A stretch of DNA of 64,000 nt from Ampullaceana balthica (Eukaryota > Mollusca > Gastropoda > Lymnaeidae), in assembly GCA_944989445.1 (NCBI GenBank), contig CALYLW010000066.1, positions 1,207,001-1,271,000 of the forward strand. Reading direction: 5' to 3'. The translations under genes and the position numbers were made by a program. Shown here piece after piece: positions 45,683-57,600 of the stretch; positions within the stretch are counted from its first letter, which is position 1, and every line of letters begins with the position of its first letter. The notes under the pieces are model-generated. The model did not search any database. It saw only the letters and a program-made list of their open reading frames with translations, and was not told the origin of the DNA.

Positions 45683-48600
45683 ATGAACAGTCGAGGCCAG
45701 AAGGTGGACCTGACCATGTGTGACACCAGCACATCTCCAAACAGTGAAGTGTCACTTGGAGGTGAGGACCTCTTCCAAGATGACGCCCGGGCTACCAGTC
45801 TGCTAGCAGGTGACTACTTTCATACTTTCGTAAATTAAACTTGAAATCTTGTTACAAAGAATCATTTTTTCAATAAACAATAGCTGTTGGAAAGAGATGG
45901 GCTAGGAGTGGGGAGGACAAGGTCTTATTTATAGCTACTGCGGTAGGCTAAGGTACTGATTTTTAAATTTTTTTTATAAACCCTGAAAGTTCTAAATATG
46001 TTTTGTCTTCCTATCAAATAATTTTAACTTTATCAGAGTTAAACATTTTCATACAAGTTTTACTGTTGACTCACTTGTTGACTAACAAATATTTTGCTAT
46101 TGACTCATCAGTTGACTAACTTGTTTATCTAACATATCCAGGGTTTTCTCAGCTGTACATCAACAAGCAGTTTGTGGATGTGTCCTTGCGTGCTGAGAAT
46201 ACCGAGTTCCCCTGTCACAAGAATGTGCTGGCCGCCTCGAGTCCTTACTTCCTGGTCATGTTTTCTACAAGCCTCGCAGAGGGCCAACAGGACTGTATAA
46301 CTCTTCAGGACATGGAGGCTAAAACACTTCAGCTTATATTGGAATATATTTACAATGGGCAGGTAATTTACTGCTTTTAATAAGAGGCTATAAGTTATAC
46401 TTTCTATCACTTGCTGCAATCATCTTGAAACTTCATATTATAAGTATTTATTGGAACAACATTTAGTATACTTAAGATAATAATAATAAACTGATATTTT
46501 ATATAGCGCTGTACCTCAGTAAGAAACTGGGCTCACAGCGCTTTGTTGTTGAGCCTTCTCGTCCATGAGGGGCATCTACCGATCATCGTCGGCATCTGCG
46601 ATTCCTCCAAGGGCATAGGCCACCTACGAGAGACCTCCAGGCATCTCTATCCTGGGCCAGCTTCTCCAGGATCTTCCATTCATGGCCAATTCTCTTGATG
46701 TCTGCCTCCAATTCTCGGCGCCAAGTGTTTCTTGGACGGCCTCTTTTCCGCTTACCCTATGGGTTCCATTTCAGGGCTTGCTTTGTTGTGTTAGGAGCAG
46801 GTTTCCTTAGTGTATGACCAATCCACCTCCACCGCTTCTGGAGAATCTCTTCCTCGATGGGCTTCTGTTTTGTCGGCTGCCACAGTTCCTGGTTGCTGAT
46901 TTCGTCTGGCCAGTGAATTCTGAGAATCCTTCTTAAACAGTTGTTGATGAAGGACTGGATTCTGGTCAAGTTTACGGCCGTTGTTCTCCATGTCTCGGCT
47001 CCATATAGCAGCACAGGTTTTACCATAGCGTTAAAAAGCCTTACTTAACTTGCTGCCTAAGTTGTTAGAGACCCAAACATTCTTGAGTTGCTGGAAGGCT
47101 GCTCTTGCTTTTCCGATCCTTATTTTGACGTCCGCATCTGTACCACCTTGCTTATCTACCACGCTGCCAAGGTAAACAAAACTGTCCACCTCCTCAAGGG
47201 CTTCTCCTTCAAGCATAATGGGTGATGTACTGGTGGCATTAACCTTGAGGACTTTACTCTTCCCTTTGTGAATGTTGAGACCCATGCTAGCAGAAGTGGC
47301 TGCGACAATGTTTGTTTTCTCCTGCATCTGTTGTTGGGTATGTGCAAGAAGGGCAAGATCATCAGCAAAGTCAAGATCATCCAGTTGGTCCCACAAGGTC
47401 CATTGGATGCCATTCCTTTTCTGCTGTGTAGATGTTTTCATCACCCAGTCAATGGCTAACAGGAAGAGGAATGGTGACAGCAAGCAACCTTGTCTCACAC
47501 CAGTCTTCACCTGGAACGCATCTGTCACCTGCTGGCCATTGATAACTCGGCAGTTTATCCCTTCGTACATGTTTCTGATTATATCCGTAATCTTCTGTGG
47601 CACCCCGTAATGCCTTAGCAATCTCCACAAGGTTTGGCTGTCAACACTGTCAAAGGCTTTTTCATAGTCAACAAAGTTGACATAGAGCGGTGAGTTCCAC
47701 TCTAGTGACTGCTCTAGAATGATGCGCAGTGTCGCTATCTGGTCCGTGCAGGATCTGTTGGTGCGAAAGCCAGCTTGTTCGTCCCGCAACAGAGGGTCTA
47801 CAGCGTTTTTCATCCTGTTAAGTAGTACACGGTTGAAAACCTTTCCTGGAATGGACAGCAGGGTGATCCCTCTGTAGTTCGAGCAGGAGCTTAAGTCTCC
47901 CTTCTTTGGTATCTCGATAAGGTATCCCTCTTTCCAATCGGAAGGAACTTGCTCCTCTTCCCATATCTTCATAAACAGAGGGTGCAGCATTTCCACACTG
48001 GTTTCCAAGTCCGCCTTCAGTGCCTCTGCTGGGATGCCATCGGGTCCAGCAGCCTTTCCATTTCTGAGTTGTTTAATGGCCCTGCTAATCTCTTCTTTGG
48101 TGGGACTATTACAGTCAATTAGTAGGTCATTATCGGCTGGTTGAATATCTGGTGGATTCCTCTCACAGCGCTTTACATAAAAATAATAACATACGTATGA
48201 GTATCAATGCATTCAATAAACATTCATATCCTAACAACCACATAACAAAGAGGCACAACAGTTTTAAAAAATGTTTAAGCTAAATGCAGATAATTCAAAC
48301 AAACAATTAAAATATTTCATTCAAGCTATCGTGGGTTTTTTTTGTTCTGCTGGAGCAGTTAGCCAAATATCCCTTTTACAAATCTTTGCCACTATTTATT
48401 TACTTTGACTAAAATGAATCCAGTCCATCTTACATAAAGCTCTGTTATTAAGAATTACAGATACATTTCACTATTTTATTTAAAGCTTTTGTGTTTGACT
48501 TCTGTAGGTGAGTCTGACAGAAGATACTGTCCAGAATCTTCTGTCGGCGGCCAATCTCTTCCAGCTTATTCCTCTACGTGACGGCTGTGCAGAGTTTATG

Positions 48601-51600
48601 ATGAATCATGTGACCGTGGCCAACTGCATTGGTGTTTTCTTCTTTGCTAAGGCTCATCAGTGCAATGTTCTAGCTCTTAAAGCCAAGGAAATCATCAACA
48701 ATAAGGTTGGTGCTTACTTTCATGTCACTGGCTCTATTTTTGTGTCACTGGCTCAATGTTTGTGTTTGTGCTTACTCTCATGTCACTGGCTCTATTTTTG
48801 TGTTTGTGCTTACTTTCATGTCACTGGCTCTATTTTTGTGTTTGTGCTTACTGTCATGTCACTGGCTCTATTTTTGTGTTTGTGCTTACTGCCATGTCAC
48901 TGGCTCTATTTTTGTGTTTGTGCTTATTGTCATGTCACTGGCTCTATTTTTGTGTTTGTGCTTACTGTCATGTCACTGGCTCTATTTTTGTGTTTGTGCT
49001 TACTGTCATGTCACTGGCTCTATTTTTGTGTTTGTGCTTACTGTCATGTCACTGGCTCTATTTTTGTGTTTGTGCTTACTGTCATGTCACTGGCTCTATT
49101 TTTGTGTTTGTGCTTACTGTCATGTCACTGGCTCTATTTTTGTGTTTGTGCTTACTGTCATGTCACTGGCTCTATTTTTGTGTTTGTGCTTACTGTCATG
49201 TCACTGGCTCTATTTTTGTGTTTGTGCTTACTGTCATGTCACTGGCTCTATTTTTGTGTTTGTGCTTACTGTCATGTCACTGGCTCTATTTTTGTGTTTG
49301 TGCTTACTGCCATGTCACTGGCTCTATTTTTGTGTTTGTGCTTACTGCCATGTCACTGGCTCTATTCTTGTGTTTGTGCTTACTGTCATGTCACTGGCTC
49401 TATTTTTGTGTTTGTGCTTACTGTCATGTCACTGGCTCTATTTTTGTGTTTGTGCTTACTGCCATGTCACTGGCTGTATTTTTGTGTTTGTGCTTACTGC
49501 CATGTCACTGGCTCTATTTTTGTGTTTGTGCTTACTTTCATGTCACTGGCTCTATTTTTGTGTTTGTGCTTACTGCCATGTCACTGGCTCTATTTTTGTG
49601 TTTGTACTTACTGCCATGTCACTGGCTCTATTTTTGTGTTTGTGCTTACTGCCATGTCACTGGCTCTATTTTTGTGTTGTGCTTACTGTCATGTCACTGG
49701 CTCTATTTTTGTGTTTGTGCTTACTTTCATGTCACTGGCTCTATTTTTGTGTTTGTGCTTACTGCCATGTCACTGGCTCTATTTTTGTGTTTGTGCTTAC
49801 TGTCATGTCACTGGCTCTATTTTTGTGTTTGTGCTTACTTTCATGTCTCTGGCTCTATTTTTGTGTTTGTGCTTACTGTCATGTCACTGGCTCTATTTTT
49901 GTGTTTGTGCTTACTGTCATGTCACTGGCTCTATTTTTGTGTTTGTGCTTACTGCCATGTCACTGGCTCTATTTTTGTGTTTGTGCTTACTGCCATGTCA
50001 CTGGCTCTATTTTTGTGTTTGTGCTTACTGTCATGTCACTGGCTCTATTTTTGTGTTTGTGCTTACTGTCATGTCACTGGCTCTATTTTTGTGTTTGTGC
50101 TTACTGCCATGTCACTGGCTCTATTTTTGTGTCTGTGCTTACTGCCATGTCACTGGCTCTATTTTTGTGTTTGTGCTTACTGTCATGTCACTGGCTCTAT
50201 TTTTGTGTTTGTGCTTACTTTCATGTCACTGGCTCTATTTTTGTGTTTGTGCTTACTGTCATGTCACTGGCTCTATTTTTGTGTTTGTGCTTACTGTCAT
50301 GTCACTGGCTCTATTTTTGTGTTTGTGCTTACTGTCATGTCACTGGCTCTATTTTTGTGTTTGTGCTTACTGTCATGTCACTGGCTCTATTTTTGTGTTT
50401 GTGCTTACTGTCATGTCACTGGCTCTATTTTTGTGTTTGTGCTTACTGTCATGTCACTGTCTCTATTTTTGTGTTTGTGCTTACTGCCATGTCACTGGCT
50501 CTATTTTTGTGTTTGTGCTTACTGTCATGTCACTGGCTGTATTTTTGTGTTTGTGCTTACTGTCATGTCACTGGCTCTATTTTTGTGTTTGTGCTTACTG
50601 TCATGTCACTGGCTCTATTTTTGTGTTTGTGCTTACTCTCGTGTTACTGGCTCTATTTTTGTGTTTGTGCTTACTGTCATGTCACTGGCTCTATTTTTGT
50701 GTTTGTGCTTACTGTCATGTCACTGGCTCTATTTTTGTGTTTGTGCTTACTATCATGTCACTGGCTCTATTTTTGTGTTTGTGCTTACTGTCATGTCACT
50801 GGCTCTATTTTTGTGTTTGTGCTTACTGCCATGTCACTGGCTGTATTTTTGTGTTTGTGCTTACTGCCATGTCACTGGCTCTATTTTTGTGTTTGTGCTT
50901 ACTTTCATGTCACTGTCTCTATTTTTGTGTTTGTGCTTACTGTCATGTCACTGGCTCTATTTTTGTGTTTGTGCTTACTGTCATGTCACTGGCTCTATTT
51001 TTGTGTTTGTGCTTACTCTCGTGTTACTGGCTCTATTTTTGTGTTTGTGCTTACTGTCATGTCACTGGCTCTATTTTTGTGTTTGTGCTTACTGTCATGT
51101 CACTGGCTCTATTTTTGTGTTTGTGCTTACTCTCGTGTTACTGGCTCTATTTTTGTGTTTGTGCTTACTGTCATGTCACTGGCTCTATTTTTGTGTTTGT
51201 GCTTACTGTCATGTCACTGGCTCTATTTTTGTGTTTGTGCTTACTGTCATGTCATGGCTCTATTTTTGTATTTGTTTGATGAGCAACTGACCTATTCAAG
51301 ACCCATCAACTAGTATTTGATTAGCTTTGGTATCAACATTCTTTGTGAATCAGGAACTTTTTATGATTTTGAGGTACCCAATAGATTTTTTTGTGAGTCA
51401 GTAGCTTTTTGGGTTGCTTTGAAAAACAAAAATTATTTCCCTTTACCTACCATATGTTTCAGTGATTTTTCTTTGTTTTTTGATTTAGGAACTAGCTTTA
51501 TGATGATTAATTTTTTAAGTGTGGCTCTCTAATCAAAATAATGTTAAAAAAAAATATTATAAAAGAGTAAAATCTGTTTTACCATTGACATTTGCTGTAA

Positions 51601-54600
51601 TTAATAAAGTCATTTATATTAAACATCTCTTCTATTTGTTAATACAAGTAACTGTACTTTAAGAATTGATATTAACAAAATCGTGATTACTTTACTTTTA
51701 TCATCTTTTTCAACCAGTTCCCACTTCTGTGCAAGCAACAAGAGTTTCTCTGTCTCCCTGTGGACAAACTTATTGAGATAGTCAGTGATGATGACCTGAA
51801 TGTCACCATGGAAGAAACTGTTTATGAGGCTTGTATGGCTTGGGTCAGTGAGGACCCAGACACAAGGAAACTAAGTCTTGTAGAGGTATGGCTTCTGGAA
51901 AAAAAAATTTTTTAAACAAAACTGACATTGCAGAATTAGATTTTGGATTCTGATTATATGTAACTGGTTCAGTAATCTAAGTTTTTGGTAATTTGAATTA
52001 AAGACATCAAAAGATTTTTCTTTACAAACAGATATTGAAGATTGTTTTATTGGCATGACACTAGTAATGAACTTTTTAAAAAGTTTGAAGTAGGTTATAA
52101 AAATAATTATAATAATATGATAGCTTATAGTTTAGTACCCCGGTCTGGATCGGGGCTAACTTCACTTCACATAAAAAAAACCTAGTAAAATAAAATACAA
52201 AACATTCATATCATAATTAAACAAGAACATGTTATCAAATTTATGACCTTCTACATAAAATTGCACAACTTTGAACATTTATCGTGATTAAATGAAGATT
52301 AAAACTGAAAATTAATCAGAAAGTCTGTTTTCTTTCTCTAATAGTGCTGTCTGCCTTCTGTGTTCTCTAAATTACAATCTAATTTTTGCTTTCTCTTCTG
52401 GTTCTTACCAGGATTGTCTCCCCTTGATGAATTCACCCAATTTCTCCCATATTTTCCCCTTGTGTCCAGGTAATGAACTGCGTACGTTTTGCCAACATCA
52501 GCTCATATTACTTCTGTGATAAAATTGACACCAACCCACTGTTGCGTCAGAACGAGGAACTTAAAAATTTGCTTGACACCATTCGCTGCTATCATATGTT
52601 AAAGGTACCTAAGTAGTTTTTTTGGGTGCGTTTGTTTAACCTAAGTTTATTGTATGTGTATTTTAAAAAACAAAATTTGCTGTAAGTAATTAACAATTCT
52701 CATAACTATTGAAACAATATGTTTTCTCAATTTCCGAATTCCATAAAATATTTTTCACAGAATCGGCAGCAGGAAATGGATGTGAAGATGATGCCTCGTC
52801 GAGGTATGGTTTATGAGCGCGGGGTCATGATTATTGCCAACCCATACACGGAGGATGTCTTGAAAAAATACAACAGCATGGAGATGCTGCTCCCCAAGAC
52901 AGGGGAGGTCATCCACATTTGTAAACTGCCGCAAAGCCTTTATACACCAGGTGCTCTTGAAGTCACCTCTGTCCTCGTCAGCTGGCTTAGTGTATATTTT
53001 TGTTAATAAATAATCAGTGTATTCAGATCTTATCATTCCACAAGTCACTTCTTAATATTTTTTTTTAAAGTTCAATAATAATAATAAATTTATAATTTTT
53101 ATAGCGCTGTATTCCAGCAAGAAGCCGGGCTCACAGCGCTTTACATGGAGATAATAACACACATAAAATAATTAAATAAAAATTCATATCATATTAAATG
53201 TTTAAAATAAAGTTCAAATTTATTGTTTTAATTGCACAATTTGTTTGTGTATTTTGTATTTTATATCATAATAACCACATAAATGACAGTACGTTACACA
53301 TAAGCTACGTTAATCATTAAAAAGAAATGTTGTTTCTTTAATTTTAAAGAAATTAAATTTTGAAATTAAGTTTTGTTATTTTTGTAATATTAATCAAAGT
53401 TACTAAAAATGAGTTGACATAAAGGGGTTTTTTTTGGCATAAGACATCACCGGTAAACTAACTGCATGCAAAGACATCGAACCTAGACTAATCCAATCAT
53501 ATGACATAAGACAGCAGATTTGTTTATATATAAAATCATTTAATTGCCAAAAATTTAATTCTGTAAATTGATTTCGTGTAGGTGTGGCTTCAACTGGCGA
53601 CAACCAGATCTACCTGGCCGGCGGCGCAATCAGGAAGATCAACTACAGGGGCTCAATCACAACAGAGGGCGTGTCCAACCACGTTTATGTGTTTGATCAA
53701 AGTGAGGCTACGTGGCAGCCCAAGGCCAAGATGCATATGTCAAGGTCACAGTTCTGTCTAATTATAGTTGATGGGTAGGTATTGGGCTTTGGTTTTGTTG
53801 TATTATAGTTGATGGGTAGGTACTACCCTTTGGTTTTGTTGTACGGGATAAGATATATGTTTTCTGTATGGTAGTTCTTATATGTATTATATTATTTATA
53901 TATCTGTGATGAATTAATAATTATAAAATATTATTTAATTATGGATTAATTAATTCTATTTGACTCATGAGTTATGTATGCTTTTTGAAGTATAGATTTT
54001 GTGCTACACTACATGTATTCATCATATATTCCAGTTAATATTTACTTATATTTAGAGTTTGAATTATCTACACTAGAAAATAGAATATATATAGGTCACA
54101 TATATAGGTGATATTTTGAATATGCATGTTAATTGATGTATGCATTGTACGTGCTATTTGATAGTTTATGCTTTATGTACTGTGAAACAAATTATGGAGT
54201 GTCAATCAAATTTTGCCATTAGTAGCTTATCTCTGACATTTATAGTTACACAGTTTTTCCTCAATTAGATAGTTATATTCCTGCTCCTACGACAGATTAG
54301 ATAGTTATATTCCTGCTCCTACAACAGATTAGATAGTTATATTCCTGCTCCTACAACAGATTAGATAGTTATATTCTTGCTCCTACAACAGATTATATAG
54401 TTATATTCCTGCTCCTACAACAGTAGATACTTATATTCCTGTTCGTACAACAGATTAGATAGTTATATTCCTGCTCCTACGACAGATTAGGTAGTTATAT
54501 TCCTGCTCCTACGACAGATTAGATAGTTATATTCCTGCTCCTACGACAGATTAGATAGTTATATTCCTGCTCCTACGACAGATTAGATAGTTATATTCCT

Positions 54601-57600
54601 GCTCCTACGACAGATTAGATAGTTATATTCCTGCTCCTACGACAGATTTGTTTATGCTGTGGGCGGCCAGGATGGCAGTGAGATCCTGATGACGATGGAG
54701 CGCTACGACCCCCACACCAACACCTGGACAATGGTCCACTCTCTGCCTCGCCCACTGCGCTTTATGACAGGGGTCAGCTACAAGGGCAAGTTGTACGTTT
54801 TTGGTGGTGAGACCAAGACAGATGTGACCAACGGTGCTTTGAGGTGAGTCGTGGTTAAACTTGGCTGGTTTTTTAAAAAAAAACATGGATTATGTGATAG
54901 GATTTATTTAAAAACTTGGCTTATTTAGATAGGAACTATTTTATAACTTGACCTATTTAGCAGAACTGTTTTAATACTCGGGCTATGTGATAGGAACTAT
55001 TTTATAACCTGACCTATTTAGTAGGAACTGTTTTGATACTCGGCCTATGTGATAGGAACTATTTGAGCCAATCTGAACACTTCTTTGACAGATATAACCC
55101 ACAAGAAGATTCCTGGACAGAACTTCCTCCGATGAAAACTCCCCGTGTTTTAGCTGGGAGTGTGGTCTTCAAGGATAAAATCTATATCATAGGTCAGTCA
55201 GTCTGGGTTTGAATCTTAACATAGATAAATCTATGTCATTGTTCAGTGAGTCTAGGTTTATTTTTAACATAGAACTAATGCCCTTTTAGGCAGAAGTTAT
55301 TGTATAGTATGTAATAGTATGTATACATTTTTAATGGGTATATTCAATATCAATGTTTAAAATTATAAATTTTTGGTTTTAATTCTAACATCAGGTTTAT
55401 ACTTTTTACAGGTGGTAATGCAGCCCTTAGTGAAAAGTGGAAAAAAGAATACCTACCTGAACATTGTGTTTCATCTGTGGAAATATTTGACCCTGCAACA
55501 TTAACATGGTCTGAAGGTCCCCCTCTGGCCAATGCATTGTGTGGTGCAGGTAGGAGCAAGCCCACTTTAGTCAAATTATCTTGTTTAATGCAGTTCACCT
55601 TGTGTGGCGCATAGGATTCGGTCAACTCTTGTCAACCTTAACCATTTACAGTTCGATGCGCCCGAAACGCGCCGTTTTTTTTCTTAAACTTACAGTCCGA
55701 TAACGCCAAACCCGCCCGCATCGGGGTTGTTTACTTTGTTGCATAGCGCGGGCATATCTGTCGCGCATTACTAACTTTAACTTTACCTCGTTTTCGATTT
55801 TTATTTTGATACTAGTTTGAATGTGGTGTACCGAAGGGCTCATTTTTTACAATTTTTTTAAAAGTGTCGTTTTTTTTTCACAGGGATTTTAGTGCAATGG
55901 ACAAAATATTGAAGGAACCTAGGCGTAATGGGGCTCCCTTATTCAATGAATATAGCAGTGATTAATATTGATTATTGATTTTAATTTAAATAACACTAGT
56001 GATAGTTATAAAAACACTGATAAAAAATGATAGAAATAGTGACACGACATGGATGGAAATGGTTCTATAGACCATAATCAGATCGATAGTGGACGATTAA
56101 TTTTTCCGCAAACATTTTTTTCCCCATTTATCAATCAGGCCCTAGACATAATGACAATTTTCCTGATGATGCTATTGCATCTGATTACTTTTCTTAGTCA
56201 TACCAGGCAATTATTACAAAAAAACTAACTTTGTTTGCACTACAACTAGTACAAGGTGCTACAAAAAAGAATGTACTTGCAGCCAGTTTTCTCCATTGAA
56301 ATAAAGAAGATTTTTTAAATAAAAATATAGTGTTGGCATTCACAACATGCCTTTAGTTGACTCATACTTGTGCAAGGGTGGCTGCTAATAATGCCTGCTT
56401 TAGCAGAGTTGTATTAGACCTGAAAATGGATAAGAGATCTATCTAATTACACGGAAAAATTTGTTAAAATTTTTTGGGGGGGTTTTCTGGAATTTTTAAT
56501 GTGAACATTATTTGTATAATACACCTTAAAGACCAATGGATATAAAGTGTGTCCATTTGTTTATACTTAGTTATTTTTACCTTTATTTTCCTACAAATAG
56601 TTTATTTTTTATGAATTAATGAGGAAAAGAACATTGATTTAAGAAAGTGTTATCTCCCCTATCTTGGTCGCAGGGAGTAGAAAAGGCCGAAGCGCATTGG
56701 ACTGTAAAGGGTTAAGTGGGACATAGGATTGGGTCAACTCTTGTCAATCTTATTGGGACATAGGATTGGGTCAACTCTTGTCAATCTTATGTGGGACATA
56801 GGATTGGGTCAGTTCTTGTCATATAATCTTGTGTGGGACATAGGATTTGGTCAGCGCTTGTAGAACCCCTCTGGTGTGTTGCTCAATTCAAGGGAGGCTA
56901 CTTTATTTCAATGGCTAGATGGATCCTCATCTAGAAATATTCTAAGCTGCCTAATTCCTTGTGTTGTACATAAAACATATTGCCCCTTTGGTCAACTATC
57001 CTTTTAAAACTATCTTGTTGATGCTTGTGTTTCAAGCACGCCAATGTCTGACAGTTTGTGTGCCTCCAAACTATTAGTTTATCAGAGCAGTCAATTTAAG
57101 TTAAGATCCACAGCAACAATGAGTTCACAGTTTTAACTATGTATAAATCGTTATAATAATAGTTTGGAGTTTTTAAAAACTAGTGCAAGATTTCTTGAAT
57201 AGCCAAATAACCTTAATGATTTTAAAGCCCAGTTTCTAGTTTGTAGCTTATGAACTCATTAGCTCCTGATGCGACTAAATGTGTCCTTATAGGGGTCCGT
57301 ACAGATGCGCCTGTTTGCATAGCGACTCACTCTCGTATTTTTAGTTAAAAATAGCACGAAATCTCACTTTCCTCGAGACTTCCGGCTATTGTTTGATTCT
57401 ACGAGATTTCAATAAAAATTACCGGATGTTTTTATCTCTTTTCACTTTCAATCCATGTGTGAATTAGTTTGACCCGTCTATATGGCGTATGTATTCACCC
57501 GAGGTGCCAAAAATCGCGTTATCGGACTTTAATCGTCATTATTTCGCAGTGCATGTTATATTATTATTAAACTTAATTCATTTCTTGATGCATTAAACAT

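Larger units (their letters stand above)
46476..48280 (+). repeat. AGCGCT dispersed repeat split by the LINE
   Basis: The left part 46476-46544 and right part 48162-48280 together make one copy. The LINE at 46545-48161 is inserted in the conserved CTCACAGCGCTTT block. Confidence 0.75.

Noticed and set aside
47031..48008. Host gene with reverse-transcriptase-like protein
   Set aside because: Frameshift, internal stop, 5' truncation and a 13-bp target duplication show a dead LINE.
48508..51313. Three overlapping plus-strand ORFs of 844-923 codons
   Set aside because: They are the three frames of one 38-bp tandem array; the first merely runs on from the kelch-like exon 3. Normal GT-AG splicing from 48705 to 51718 keeps the BACK domain in frame.
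54623..54886. 87-codon minus-strand ORF
   Set aside because: Shadow of kelch-like exon 8.
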